NCBI GenBank assembly: GCA_963709175.1 | Contig: CAVPVK010000007.1 | Span: 2,646,865-2,710,864 of the forward strand | DNA: 64,000 nucleotides | Direction: 5' to 3' | Source: JANXQG01 sp963709175 | Lineage (GTDB): Bacteria; Planctomycetota; Planctomycetia; Pirellulales; Thermoguttaceae | Shown: one piece after another, positions 1 through 9,484 of the stretch | Layout of the letters: the number at the start of each line of letters is the position of its first letter | How positions within the stretch are numbered: position 1 is the first letter of the stretch | Notes under the pieces: model-generated | Databases searched by the model: none | What the model was told of the DNA's origin: nothing | Seen by the model: only the letters and a program-made list of their open reading frames with translations | Translations under genes and position numbers: made by a program

Positions 1-1
1 C

Positions 2-370
2 GTCGATATCGGCGGTTCGACGCGGACCACTAACGCGTCAGGCGTGGAATCGACTGCGGTCGGCGGCCTGCTCGCCCTCTCCACGAACATCGGCCACTAC
101 GAGCAGGACGAGTTCGCCGTGGTGCCCGAAATCGACCTCAAGCTCGGCTATCAGTTCACCAAGCATACCCGCCTGGTTGTGGGCTACGACTTCATGGACT
201 GGACTAAAGTGGCGAGAGCCGGCGAACAGATCGATCGCTCTGTGAACTCGACGCTGATACCGAACTCCGGAGTGACACCGACGGGCGATTTGGCACACCC
301 CCAATTCAGCTTCCAGGAGTCGAACTTCTGGGCCCAGGGCGTCAACGTCGGCGTGGATTGCCGGTGGTAA
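2..370 (+). CDS. BBP7-type outer-membrane beta-barrel protein, C-terminal part (5' end outside window)
   Basis: The frame is open from the first bases of the window, so the N-terminus is missing. A GTG at 44 lies in frame but is internal. The visible ~122 residues alternate polar and hydrophobic residues as in outer-membrane strands (LKLGYQFTKHTRLVVGYDFMDW). They end in FWAQGVNVGVDCRW, and a final strand with FWAQG and a terminal aromatic residue is typical of planctomycete BBP7 barrels. Likely location is the outer membrane; the role is unknown. The next gene starts 90 bp downstream on the same strand. The family call rests on the C-terminus only. Confidence 0.75.
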   Translation, partial: VDIGGSTRTTNASGVESTAVGGLLALSTNIGHYEQDEFAVVPEIDLKLGYQFTKHTRLVVGYDFMDWTKVARAGEQIDRSVNSTLIPNSGVTPTGDLAHPQFSFQESNFWAQGVNVGVDCRW

Positions 371-460
371 TGAATTTGCGGTCCTTCGCCTGCCGATGGA
401 TATAGAGAGAGTATCGAATTCCGGATCGATCTGCAACTGTTGTTGGACAAGGAGTGTCGC

Positions 461-2719
461 ATGTCTACTTTGAAAAAGTCCGCTTCCTGGTTCGGCCGAC
501 TTGGCCGGGCTTTCGGCGGCAATCAACGCGGCGGAACTTCGACCAAGAAGCGTCGCCCCCTTCGATTCGAATCACTGGAGAAACGCTCCCTGTTGTCGGC
601 CACGGTGGCGCCCTCAATCAGCGGCACCGTTTACGAGAACCCGACGGGGGCGGCCAGCGCCGAGACGCCGTTGGGCAACATCACGGTCAACCTATGGCAC
701 GACGGCGGCGACGGCGTTTTCGAGGGCAGCAGCGCCGGCAGCGACGACACTCTGGTCGGCACTACCACGACGAATTCTACCGGCACGTATACCTTCAACA
801 ACCTTTCGACCGGCACGTATTTTGTGCAGCAGGCTCCCGTGCCGGGTCTGGTGATGGCCGCCGGCCAAGACGTGCAGACCGTGGTAGTTACCAGCGCCGA
901 CATGTTGGGCACGACAGGCACGATGATCGACTCCTTCGCCTCGACCTCGCAGTACGTCACTGCCTCGCTCCACGGCGGCAAGACCGGCATGTCGTCCGAA
1001 GCGACGACCGATGCCATCGGCGGCAATCGCAACCTCTACGTGCAACTCACGACGGCTGGAGGCGCCGTGGATCTGGGCGCTGACGCCGATTGGCCCGGCA
1101 TGTTGGACTTTGGCGCCGACCCCGCCTCGAACGGCATCTTCTGGGTCAACTGGGACGGACACAACGACAATCCCGCCGTGTTGAATCCGACCGGCCTGGG
1201 ACAAGCTGATCTGACGGCGCAAGGAACTGCCACGGGCATCGAACTCAACGTCGGCGCCGATCACGACAACGGGTTCGTCATGCTCAAGGTCTACACCAAC
1301 GCCGCCGACTGGTCTTGGGCAAGCGTTCCGATCACCGATACGGGCGATGGTTCTCTCAACAGTGCGGACAGCCAATACGTGCCCTTCTCGTCCTTTATGG
1401 CAGGGGGCGGAACTGGTGCGAACTTCTCTCAGGTGGGCGCCGTCCAGTTGTCGGTCAACGGCGTGAACGCCATCGACGGTGAGATCGGGCCGATCGAGAC
1501 CGTAGGGCCGACCGTCTTCAACGAGAACTTCGTCAATTCGGCCGAGGCCGACCTTTCGGTGGTGAAGACGGCCTCACCCAGCACGGCCATCGCCGGCGAC
1601 CAACTGACCTACACCTTCACTACGAGCAACAACGGGCCCTCCAACGCCACGGGTGTGGTTCTCTCGGACACGTTGCCCGCGGGGGTGCAATACGTCTCCT
1701 CCAGCAGCAGCCAGGGGACAGTCGCCGACACGAACGGCACGATTTCCGTTGAGCTTGGCAGCCTGGCATCGGGGGCCGTGGCCACGACCAACGTCGTCGT
1801 CACCGTCAATCCGAGTGACAGCGGCAGCCTCACCAACACGGTGCTGGTCACCGGCAACCAGCCCGACCCAAACTTGAATAACAACACCTCCACGGTCACC
1901 ACGCCGGTCACGCAGTCGGTCGATCTGGCACTGGTGAAGACGGCAACGCCCAACCCTGTGGTGGCCGGCCAACAGCTCACCTACACGCTCACCGCCACGA
2001 ACAATGGCCCCTCCAATGCCACCGGTGTGACGATTGCCGACACGCTGCCATCGACCACATCCTACGTGTCCTCCAGCGGTTCGGCCACAGCGTCGGTCTC
2101 GGGCCAGACTCTGACCCTCGACGTCGGCAGCCTCTCGGCGGGCGCCTCGGCCACGGAAACGATCGTGGTCACAGTGGCCTCGACCGCCAGCGGCACGATC
2201 ACGAACACGGCCACGGTGAGCGGCAATCAGCCCGACCCCAATCTGGCCAACAATACGGCCTCTGTAACGACGACCGTCAACACGCCGGTCATCGAGCAGT
2301 CGTTCGTGGATGTGAAGGTTGTGAAGACGGCCAGCGTCAATCCGGTGGTGGTCGGCAACGACCTGACCTACACGATTGCGGTGAGCAATAACTCGCTCAA
2401 CACGGCCGGGGATGTAGTGCTAGTCGACACGCTGCCTGCGGGCTACTCGTATATTTCGTCTACGGGCCCGGTTTCGCCGACCGTATCCGGCAGCACGATT
2501 ACTTGGGACCTTGGTGCCATGACCGCGCAGGCAGCCGACACGATTACCGTGTTGGGCCAGGTGACGTCGGCTGCGGCAAGCACGATCACTAACACGGCAA
2601 CTGCCACAGTCGGCGGCGACAATCCGGAGGAGAACGCGGCCGACCTTACGTCAAGCGTGACGACAACGGTACTCCGCTCGGCGGCGCCGAGCAAGTATTA
2701 CCTCCTGGGACGGCACTAG
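461..2719 (+). CDS. Exported surface protein with SdrD-like B domain and three DUF11 repeats
   Basis: A 752-residue product. I chose ATG 461 because AAGGAG lies 6 bases before it; a TTG at 440 is also in frame. The basic N-terminus contains RPLRFESLEKRSLLSA (about residues 34-49), the motif seen at the start of many large exported planctomycete proteins. Next comes an SdrD-like segment (SISGTVYENPTG, later TLVGTTTTNSTGTYTFNNLSTGTYFVQQ). Three DUF11 repeats start near residues 363, 487 and 615, each with a V(V/K)KTAS-type opening, a DTLPAG/DTLPS turn and an ITNTA- or LTNTV-type strand. The first two end in GNQPDPNLxNN. No catalytic motif is visible. It is probably a structural or adhesive cell-surface protein. 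Regulation is not evident. Confidence 0.85.
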   Translation: MSTLKKSASWFGRLGRAFGGNQRGGTSTKKRRPLRFESLEKRSLLSATVAPSISGTVYENPTGAASAETPLGNITVNLWHDGGDGVFEGSSAGSDDTLVGTTTTNSTGTYTFNNLSTGTYFVQQAPVPGLVMAAGQDVQTVVVTSADMLGTTGTMIDSFASTSQYVTASLHGGKTGMSSEATTDAIGGNRNLYVQLTTAGGAVDLGADADWPGMLDFGADPASNGIFWVNWDGHNDNPAVLNPTGLGQADLTAQGTATGIELNVGADHDNGFVMLKVYTNAADWSWASVPITDTGDGSLNSADSQYVPFSSFMAGGGTGANFSQVGAVQLSVNGVNAIDGEIGPIETVGPTVFNENFVNSAEADLSVVKTASPSTAIAGDQLTYTFTTSNNGPSNATGVVLSDTLPAGVQYVSSSSSQGTVADTNGTISVELGSLASGAVATTNVVVTVNPSDSGSLTNTVLVTGNQPDPNLNNNTSTVTTPVTQSVDLALVKTATPNPVVAGQQLTYTLTATNNGPSNATGVTIADTLPSTTSYVSSSGSATASVSGQTLTLDVGSLSAGASATETIVVTVASTASGTITNTATVSGNQPDPNLANNTASVTTTVNTPVIEQSFVDVKVVKTASVNPVVVGNDLTYTIAVSNNSLNTAGDVVLVDTLPAGYSYISSTGPVSPTVSGSTITWDLGAMTAQAADTITVLGQVTSAAASTITNTATATVGGDNPEENAADLTSSVTTTVLRSAAPSKYYLLGRH

Positions 2720-2803
2720 ACCGTAGGCACGGCCGCGTGGCACTTGCAATTTTTCGGCCGCATGCGATAATACCAGTTGGAGATCCGCCTTTTGCCCGGA
2801 AAG

Positions 2804-2822
2804 GCCGGCTAAAAGCCGGAAC
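2804..2822. repeat. REP-like palindrome, copy 1
   Basis: GCCGGCTAAAAGCCGGAAC is an inverted repeat (GCCGGCT/AGCCGG-type arms). Close relatives occur at 43451-43489, 46010-46066 and 46549-46600, where GCCGGCT(A/G)(A/G)AGCCGGAACTAC is the shared core. Confidence 0.6.
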
Positions 2823-2947
2823 TTTAACAGTTCGTACGAATATAGCATGAACCTCGCCACGTGCCATTTTTATTGGTTTTACTTTAGCCCCGCAGATTTC
2901 GGGGTCGGAGGTGGCGTGTAGCGTTCCTTTCCAACCGACAGCGATCC

Positions 2948-2985
2948 AAGCCCCGAGACCTGCTTCAGGCCCCGGGGCTTTTTTT
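2948..2985 (+). terminator. Rho-independent terminator upstream of aroF
   Basis: AAGCCCCG (2948-2955) pairs perfectly with CGGGGCTT (2973-2980), and inner CCTG/CAGG extends the stem. A run of seven T follows (2979-2985). It terminates transcription moving rightward, either from the DUF11 gene or from a short leader or small RNA made within 2840-2985. Confidence 0.8.
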
Positions 2986-3066
2986 GTGGCCAGGTTTTCC
3001 GCACTGGGGGGACCTGCTTCGTGGCTCGTAGGTCCTTTCAGTCGGAAAGGACGAACGGGCGAAGAT

Positions 3067-3135
3067 TCAAAGAAAAGGCAACAGTTTTCTAACAGCCGCG
3101 AACACATTACTCCCTCTCGGCAAGAGAGACCTACT
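3067..3135. repeat. Dispersed ~69-nt intergenic repeat, copy A
   Basis: It begins TCAAAGAAAAGGCAAC and ends CTCGGCAAGAGAGACCTACT. About 70% of positions match 53440-53507 by eye, and the two ends match best. It lies just upstream of the aroF start; its function is unknown. Confidence 0.5.
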
Positions 3136-3170
3136 TCGTTCCTTACTCTCAGTTACCCAGGAATCCCATC

Positions 3171-4184
3171 ATGATCGTCGTCATGAAAAAAGGCGCAAGC
3201 CACGAGCAAATTGAGCACATGATCCAACGCGTCGAGTCGTTGGGCCTGAAAGCGCATCCGATCTTCGGCACGGAACGCACGGTGATCGCGGCCATCGGCG
3301 ACAAGCGCGACGAGTACCGCCAATCGCTGGAAAGCGGTCCCGGCGTGGCCGAAGTCGTCCCCATCCTGGCCCCCTACAAGGTCGCCAGCCGTGAAGTCAA
3401 GGACGAGCCTACGGTGATCCGCGTCGGCAGCCTCGTGGTGGGCAACACACACGTCGGCATGATCGCCGGCCCCTGCTCCGTGGAAAGCGAGGAACAGACC
3501 CTGTGCACGGCCCGCGCGGTGAAGGCGGCGGGGGCAACGGCCCTCCGCGGCGGGGCGTTCAAGCCCCGAACCAGTCCCTACAGCTTCCAAGGTCTGAAGG
3601 AGGACGGGCTGAAGATTCTCGCCGCCGCCCGAGCAGAAACCGGCCTGGCGGTGGTCACGGAGGTCATGTCGGAATTCGACGTTGCCCTGGTCGCCCGCTA
3701 TGCCGATGTCCTGCAGATCGGGGCCCGCAACATGCAAAACTATCGCTTGCTGGAGGCCGTGGGGGCCGAAGGACGCCCGGTACTCCTCAAGCGCGGACCC
3801 AGCGCCACGCTCGATGAGCTCCTGTTGGCGGCCGAGTATGTGCTCAATGCGGGCAATCCCAACGTGATGCTGTGCGAGCGGGGAATCCGCACCTTTGAGT
3901 CGCACACCCGCTATTCGCTCACCTTGGCTTCAGTCCCTTACCTGCACGACCGCACGCACCTGCCCGTCGTGGTCGATCCGAGCCACGGTACGGGCCACAC
4001 GGCCCTGGTGGCGCGGATGGCGGCCGCCTCGATCGCGGCCGGCGCCGACGGCCTGATCATCGAGGTTCATCCGGACCCGGAGACCGCCCTGAGCGACGGC
4101 TATCAATCGCTGACCTTCCGGCAATTCGACGACCTCATGGCCCTCTGCCGCCGCGTGGCTGCGGCGATTGACCGCGTGCTGTGA
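3171..4184 (+). CDS. aroF: 3-deoxy-7-phosphoheptulonate synthase (DAHP synthase)
   Basis: Condenses phosphoenolpyruvate and erythrose 4-phosphate to DAHP, the first step of the shikimate pathway, in the cytoplasm. At 337 residues it has the usual length of the type I beta class. Residues 1-70 form a small N-terminal ferredoxin-like regulatory domain (MIVVMKKGASHEQIEHMI). The TIM barrel follows with AGPCSVES (about residue 99), RGGAFKPRTSPYSFQG, QIGARNMQN, LLKRGP, ERGIRT and VDPSHGTGH (about residue 265), which carry the PEP and metal-binding residues. Classes with this N-terminal domain are often feedback-regulated. The gene stands alone after a long leader with a terminator. Family assignment is firm; the symbol follows common use. 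Confidence 0.95.
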   Translation: MIVVMKKGASHEQIEHMIQRVESLGLKAHPIFGTERTVIAAIGDKRDEYRQSLESGPGVAEVVPILAPYKVASREVKDEPTVIRVGSLVVGNTHVGMIAGPCSVESEEQTLCTARAVKAAGATALRGGAFKPRTSPYSFQGLKEDGLKILAAARAETGLAVVTEVMSEFDVALVARYADVLQIGARNMQNYRLLEAVGAEGRPVLLKRGPSATLDELLLAAEYVLNAGNPNVMLCERGIRTFESHTRYSLTLASVPYLHDRTHLPVVVDPSHGTGHTALVARMAAASIAAGADGLIIEVHPDPETALSDGYQSLTFRQFDDLMALCRRVAAAIDRVL

Positions 4185-4454
4185 AACTTCGAGACCGTTG
4201 GATAGTGAACGACCCTTTTGAGCTCTGCGAGAATCACAACGTTACGCGCCGCGCTGTCTCCAACGAAAATTCGGTAACCAGAAACCATTTGCGAGCTAAA
4301 TCCAAGTTTTCAAGGGGCGAATATCTACCTTGATAATACGCATGGCGACCGACAATTCTCTGGATCGCTGTCGTAAACGTTTGCTATGGAATATGTTGGG
4401 GATGCTCCACGAGTTCCACGTGCAGATCACCATCCCGTAAGTTAATGGTTAAGC
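4185..4454. other. 270-bp intergenic region between convergent aroF and GGDEF genes
   Basis: Lower in GC than its surroundings. No recognisable gene, RNA or strong terminator was found on either strand. Confidence 0.4.
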
Positions 4455-5978
4455 TTAGCCCTCGCTCTGCAACGCCGTCGCCGCGGGCTGCACGTTGCGG
4501 CCGTCGTGGAAGAAGAGGCAGTTGCCGCCCCGCTGTCGGGCGGTGTCCAAGGCTGTCTCCGCCTTGCGGAACAGTGCCACCATGTCCTCGGCGCGGCTCG
4601 CCTCGATCAGGCCGACGCTCACGGTAAAGCCTACTTTCGTCGTTCCCGCCGGTATCGCCACCTGCGTCGCCTCGTCGCGGATGCGGTCAGCCACGCCAAC
4701 GGCATTGCCGATTTCTGCACCGGGCAAGAGAACGGCCAGGCAGCTCGGACTGTATCGTGCCACCATGTCCATCTCCCGCACCCCAGCAAAGACGACTCGT
4801 GCCAGGCTCGCCACCATGAGGTCGCGGAGTTTTGCGCCGTGCTGGCCGGTGAGACTCTCGAAACGATCGATCTGGGCGAGAACGAGCGTTAAGGTCTGGC
4901 CACCGCGCTTCCACTCGGCCATGCGGCTGCGGGTGTGCTGGCAGAACGCAGTACGATTAAGAATCGCCGGCAGATCGTCGGCCAGTTTTTCATTGCCGGC
5001 GCTATCGGTGGCGGCAGCAGGCGATGCCGCCGGCACACGAGGTGCGGCCACGACGGCTTCCCGTGCGGTGGCTGGCCTGGTTTCCTCCTCGACGATCGGA
5101 ACGATGCTCCGCCCGTCGTGCCAATGCGCACAATTGCGGCCGGCCTCCTTGGAGGCGTACAAGGCAGCGTCCGCCCGCGCGACGATTTTCTCGACATCGT
5201 CGTCCGGAGCGATCTGGGCAGCGCCTATGCTCATAGTCACTTGGGGTCTTCCCGCGGGGAACTCGAAGACCGTAGCGGCCATCGCCTTGCGGAGCCGGGT
5301 CAGGGCCCGTTGCACTTCGGCAAGCGTGGCGCGGCTGAAGAGTACGACGAATTCCTCGCCGCCGTAACGGGCAATGGAATCGCTTTCCCGTAGGACCCGC
5401 CGCAAGACACGACCGGTTCCGCGCAGCACCTCGTCGCCCGCTTGGTGCCCATATGTATCGTTGAACCGCTTGAACTTGTCGAGGTCGATCATGGCCAGCG
5501 TGAAGACATGGCCCGTCTGGCAGAAGTTGGCCAGGCACTGGGCGATGTCGATTTCAAAGGCCCGGCGGTTGCCGACCAGGGTCAAGGCATCGGTACGGGC
5601 TTCGACGGCGTGCGACTCGACCAACCGCACCTGCTCGCGGAGCCGGTCCTCAGCCCGGTCGAGGCGGCCCTGCATGGTCTTGTTGGCGTCGACCAGCCTG
5701 GTTACCACGTTGAGGATCTTGGCCGGTTCATGCAGTGTGTCGGCCTTCAATTCGACATTGATTTCCTCGACCCGCGTATTGTGCTCGCCCAACTCCGAGG
5801 CCACGCTAGTTGCCAGCTTTTGCAAGCATGCCAACAACTCGCGAACGCGGCGAACCTCATCGTCGTCGACCGGCGCCTCAGGCGGTTTTGCGCCCCGGCT
5901 CCGCAGCCACCAGCCCGCGGCCAGGCCGATCATCACGGTCAGCGAGGCAAAGAGCAAGTAAAGATTCAATTCGGACAT
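4455..5978 (-). CDS. Membrane-anchored diguanylate cyclase with one intact and one degenerate GGDEF domain
   Basis: 507 residues. One N-terminal membrane helix (about 6-26) is followed by a charged, probably coiled-coil stretch (40-125). The first GGDEF domain (about 125-290) has the active-site form GGEEF (206-210) preceded by RESD (197-200), the RxxD inhibitory site, and a metal-binding DLDKFKRFND segment. It should therefore make cyclic di-GMP from two GTP and be product-inhibited. A second GGDEF-like domain (about 335-490) has YSPSCLAVLLP where the signature should be, so it is probably non-catalytic. No sensor domain or partner gene is adjacent. The stop is only 270 bp from aroF, which is transcribed towards it. 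Confidence 0.92.
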   Translation of the reverse strand: MSELNLYLLFASLTVMIGLAAGWWLRSRGAKPPEAPVDDDEVRRVRELLACLQKLATSVASELGEHNTRVEEINVELKADTLHEPAKILNVVTRLVDANKTMQGRLDRAEDRLREQVRLVESHAVEARTDALTLVGNRRAFEIDIAQCLANFCQTGHVFTLAMIDLDKFKRFNDTYGHQAGDEVLRGTGRVLRRVLRESDSIARYGGEEFVVLFSRATLAEVQRALTRLRKAMAATVFEFPAGRPQVTMSIGAAQIAPDDDVEKIVARADAALYASKEAGRNCAHWHDGRSIVPIVEEETRPATAREAVVAAPRVPAASPAAATDSAGNEKLADDLPAILNRTAFCQHTRSRMAEWKRGGQTLTLVLAQIDRFESLTGQHGAKLRDLMVASLARVVFAGVREMDMVARYSPSCLAVLLPGAEIGNAVGVADRIRDEATQVAIPAGTTKVGFTVSVGLIEASRAEDMVALFRKAETALDTARQRGGNCLFFHDGRNVQPAATALQSEG

Positions 5979-6199
5979 CCCGATCGGTCCCCTGGGCCAT
6001 TCTGAGGGTTTCGTGCCTGCAGCATGGCCGATCTCGACGCGTTACGGCGCGTATGGCCACTACATGACTCTAGGTCACCAAACCGCCGCAACGCCGAGAA
6101 AAGACGAGGGCTTGGACCGACCGGCGTCTCGCCGCCAGGGCGAAAAAGCCGCATCGTCGATCCAGGCCCTCAATTCGCTACCGACGAATGGGTTCGTTT

Positions 6200-9100
6200 C
6201 TACCCAACTAACCGCCGGCGATGCCAGCGGCACATGAGCATCAGCCCGCCCACGAGCAAGAGCGTGGCCGTGGCCGGCTCGGGCACGGCCGCCACAGCGG
6301 CCGGCGATGCGGAAACCGCCGAACTAGCCACCGGCGCCGAAGCGGCTGTCGGGTCGAAGATGAATGTCCCAGCGGCGCCCACAGCCAACGCACCCCCGCT
6401 GGGCAGGGCCGAAGCGGTGGTTACGGTGAGCGCGCCATCAGCAACGGTCGTGCCGCCGTCGTAATAGTTTGAGCCCGACAAAATCAAGAGGCCGGCCCCG
6501 GTCTTCAAGACGCCGGCGCCACCCACGCTATCGATGATGTTGCCGGAAATCAGGGCGCTGTCGCCGCCCGTGCCTTGCGCCACATAAATCTGGCGGGTGC
6601 CGCCGCTGAGGTCGATGCTGTCGGTGAAGTTGACCTGGTTGTTGGCTGTGGGCGAACCAAACGTCAACGCGCTGCCATTACCGACAAAGCCCTGGGTGCC
6701 GCCCCAGACGAGCGCCACCCCCGGGCTCATGCTCACGGTGAGCGGACCGCCATTGGCGGCGAAACCGCCGTCGCCCGTCCACTGAACCTGGCCGGCGGCC
6801 GTGCCCAGCGCTCGGCTGAATGTGCCGCTGGTCTGGAAAACTGCGCCAACGCCGGTTTGCGCCAGTTTGCCGTTGAATATCAGATTCGACGTAGCGGGAA
6901 GACCCATGCCATCGATGGCCTGCAACTCGCCCGCATCGATCATCGTCGCTCCGCTATAGGCATTGCTGCCGGCCAACACCTGCGTGCCGTTGCCGTTCAT
7001 GACCACGCTGACGCCGCCCGTGCCGTCGGAGATCACGCCGCTGAAAGTGGTCGAGCCGCCAGTGGGGCTGAGAACCAGCGCCGCAGGGTTGGTACCGCTG
7101 TTGGTCACGCTGCCGGCGTTGCCGCGAGCGTAGTCGGAAAGCGAGGCCACCTGCTGACTTGCCCCATTCAGGTCCAACGTCGCCCCCGAGGCAATGGTCA
7201 CCGGTGTGGTGCTCGGCAAGAGGTTGTTGAGGCCGACAGTGTTCGCGCCAAGGGCGCCTTGGTACGTGAGCTGCGCTTGCGAAAGGGCGGAATCCCAAAT
7301 CCGCACTTCGTCGTAAGTAGCGCTGGCGTCCTGATCGCCGTATTCCGAGCGGCCCAGCCACATGTTGGTCTGCGTCAACTCGGACAGATTCCAGGTCGAC
7401 GCTTGGCTGCCGGTGGCGATCAAGTTGCCGGAAGTACTCAATTGATACCAGTTGAGGATGGTACCGTTGCCGCTGGGTGTAATGACCAGGGCAATCTGAT
7501 ACTCGGTACCCGTATTAAAGGTCGCCGCGTTGAAATTCGCCCCGTTCGGTGCGATCACGCTCGGATTGTTCGTTCCCTGGGTCCACGACCAGAGAAGGTC
7601 GCTGGGCGCGCCGGGCGTACTGCCGAAGTCGAAGATTCGCGACCACGATTGCACCTGGTTCTCCGTGGCCCAAAGCTCAATGGTGCAGGCCGCGTTGGTT
7701 GTCGGCAGGATGTTCGTACTGCCGTTGCCCAGCGACACGTAGGAGACGTGGCTGATACCGTTGCCATTGACGGTGACCCCGCTGCTGCTCTGCGTGCAAC
7801 TCCCAGAGATTATGGCGGTGACCCCACCCACCGAATCGTTAAGACCGTTGCCGAAGCTCCAACGATGGGCGAGAGTCGCCAGCGGCGACAACTGCAGCGT
7901 ACCGTCGGCGATAACCGTCGGACCGCTATAGGTGCTCAATCCGCCCATCGACAGGATGCCGCTTCCGATCTTGGTAAGGCCTCCGGCCCCGCTTAAAACA
8001 CCCGTATAGGTTGTGTTCTGGCCGTTGTTGCCCACGTTCAGCGCAACAGGTTCGGAGGCGGCCGTCGCCAGCGGGAGGTTCGCAGCGCCCGTCAGACCGC
8101 CGAAGACCGGAGTGGTGTTGCCCGCAGCAAATGCCAGCGTGTTGTTGTTTACGACATTGACGGTGCTGTTCTCGACCGCTAGTCGATGGGCCAAACTCAA
8201 TGTTCCGCTGACGGCCGTGGTCATGCCGGAGTAGCTATTGCTGTTGGCGAGAGTCAACATTCCGCTGCCGTACTTGGTCAGCGCCCCGATGCCGGAGATC
8301 GTTCCGCCAAAGGTCGTGCTGGAGTTGTCGTAACCGACAATCAGGTTGCCCGTATTCAGGGCCACGTTGCCCGCGCCGCTCAGGTTTGGCAGGTACTGGT
8401 CGGGAGTCAGGTTCGCGGTCGACGTGGCCAGAGCCACCGTTCCGCCGCTAGTGTCCGGACCGCTCCAGAGGACACTGAGGTTCTCGCCGCCAAAGCCCTG
8501 ATACCAGGCCACGGCGATATTGTGGTAGCCGGCCGAAAGGGTAATCGTCCCCGCCCCGGTCGCCGTCCACGGCGCGCCGTTGGTGGTGGGCGCCCCAGGC
8601 ACCACAGTCTGGCCGTCGACGAAGATCGCCGCGTCATCATCCTGTTGGCCAATCACAAACGTGTAGCTGCCGCTGTTGGTTATATCGATCATGCCCGAGC
8701 CGATGGCCTGGACATAATTCGGCGTGGCAAATGGCAGCGAAAACAACGAGGTTTGATTCGTGACCGAGGTCGGGGTGACGTTAGATACGACACTTTGGAT
8801 GCCCGTCAAAGGGCCAGTGAAGGTAGCCTGATTGCCGGCCGTCGAACCATAATAGGCCCATGCCAAGCCTGTGTTGGCCGAGGCGCTGACACTCAGCGTC
8901 GCCCCTGCGGCCACGGAAACCGAGTTGGCCGGGCTGCCCAAGGCCGAGGCGTCGGCCGATACGAGGGTGCCTTTGTTGACCGCGATCGATTGGCCAGCGC
9001 CGCCGAATGTGTTTGGCCCGGACAACGTTGTTGCGCCGCTGCCGATCACCGTCAGGCCGCCCGGCCCCGCGATCGTCGAAGCGATCGAGAAATTGGTCCC

Positions 9101-9484
9101 TTGATTGTCCAGTGTCAGGCCGCCGCCGGCATTGGTGATCGTGCGGGCCGAGTTGAGAGCCACTCCTGCCGCCCCGGCCTGCAAGGTCCCCGCGGACATG
9201 AAGGTCACGCTCGAATTGACCGCGCCCAGTGCGCCGTCGCCCGCCACGTTGAGGTTCCCGCCGTTGACGATCGTGCCGCCCGAGTAGCTGTTGGTCGTAT
9301 TGCCCAACACGAGCGTGCCGCCGCCAGCCATGGTCAGGCTACCGGTGCCCGAAATCGGTCCGGCAACCGCGAAGATATTGCCCTGAGTGCTGAAAGTATC
9401 GTTGCCGTTGATGGTGATGCTTCGCGCGGCGTTGAGGGCCACGTTGCCCGTGGCCTGCAAAGTTCCCGCGGAGGTGAAGGTCAC
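6200..9484 (-). CDS. Giant autotransporter-type beta-repeat protein, C-terminal piece with PA14, LamG and PEP-CTERM anchor
   Basis: This is the 3' part of the gene that starts at 14829. The frames meet at about 9500, where TTGGCGCTGCC would restore the frame if it read TTGGGCGCTGCC, one G more. The ATG at 9484 is therefore not a natural start. Content in order: autotransporter-associated beta-strand repeats (YSGGTTV.DG.L.V style), a PA14 domain (about 8440-8870) with DDDAAIFVDGQ and YHNIAVAWYQGFGGENL, more repeats, a LamG-like domain (about 7270-7870) ending DEVRIWDSALSQAQL, further repeats, and a C-terminal VPEPATATLLLVGGLML helix followed by WHRRR. That last element is a PEP-CTERM sorting signal. 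Likely secreted and surface-anchored; substrate unknown. Confidence 0.85.
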   Translation of the reverse strand: MTFTSAGTLQATGNVALNAARSITINGNDTFSTQGNIFAVAGPISGTGSLTMAGGGTLVLGNTTNSYSGGTIVNGGNLNVAGDGALGAVNSSVTFMSAGTLQAGAAGVALNSARTITNAGGGLTLDNQGTNFSIASTIAGPGGLTVIGSGATTLSGPNTFGGAGQSIAVNKGTLVSADASALGSPANSVSVAAGATLSVSASANTGLAWAYYGSTAGNQATFTGPLTGIQSVVSNVTPTSVTNQTSLFSLPFATPNYVQAIGSGMIDITNSGSYTFVIGQQDDDAAIFVDGQTVVPGAPTTNGAPWTATGAGTITLSAGYHNIAVAWYQGFGGENLSVLWSGPDTSGGTVALATSTANLTPDQYLPNLSGAGNVALNTGNLIVGYDNSSTTFGGTISGIGALTKYGSGMLTLANSNSYSGMTTAVSGTLSLAHRLAVENSTVNVVNNNTLAFAAGNTTPVFGGLTGAANLPLATAASEPVALNVGNNGQNTTYTGVLSGAGGLTKIGSGILSMGGLSTYSGPTVIADGTLQLSPLATLAHRWSFGNGLNDSVGGVTAIISGSCTQSSSGVTVNGNGISHVSYVSLGNGSTNILPTTNAACTIELWATENQVQSWSRIFDFGSTPGAPSDLLWSWTQGTNNPSVIAPNGANFNAATFNTGTEYQIALVITPSGNGTILNWYQLSTSGNLIATGSQASTWNLSELTQTNMWLGRSEYGDQDASATYDEVRIWDSALSQAQLTYQGALGANTVGLNNLLPSTTPVTIASGATLDLNGASQQVASLSDYARGNAGSVTNSGTNPAALVLSPTGGSTTFSGVISDGTGGVSVVMNGNGTQVLAGSNAYSGATMIDAGELQAIDGMGLPATSNLIFNGKLAQTGVGAVFQTSGTFSRALGTAAGQVQWTGDGGFAANGGPLTVSMSPGVALVWGGTQGFVGNGSALTFGSPTANNQVNFTDSIDLSGGTRQIYVAQGTGGDSALISGNIIDSVGGAGVLKTGAGLLILSGSNYYDGGTTVADGALTVTTASALPSGGALAVGAAGTFIFDPTAASAPVASSAVSASPAAVAAVPEPATATLLLVGGLMLMCRWHRRRLVG

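Larger units (their letters stand above)
2720..3170. other. 451-bp intergenic region: leader of aroF with palindrome, terminator and dispersed repeat
   Basis: No convincing gene. It holds a REP-like palindrome (2804-2822), a small CCCCG/CGGGG hairpin (about 2887-2903), a strong rho-independent terminator (2948-2985) and a ~69-nt sequence that recurs at 53440 (3067-3135). The terminator lies 185 bp upstream of the aroF start. The segment 2840-2985 could therefore be a small RNA gene or a transcription attenuator, or just the terminator of the preceding gene 230 bp away. Confidence 0.6.

Noticed and set aside
2840..2985. SRP RNA, tmRNA or 6S RNA
   Set aside because: The conserved GGAAGG tetraloop region of SRP RNA is absent, and no tmRNA tag frame or 6S-type bulged long hairpin could be found.
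4185..4454. A toxin-antitoxin-like small gene in the aroF/GGDEF gap
   Set aside because: Short frames on both strands show no start signal or family resemblance.
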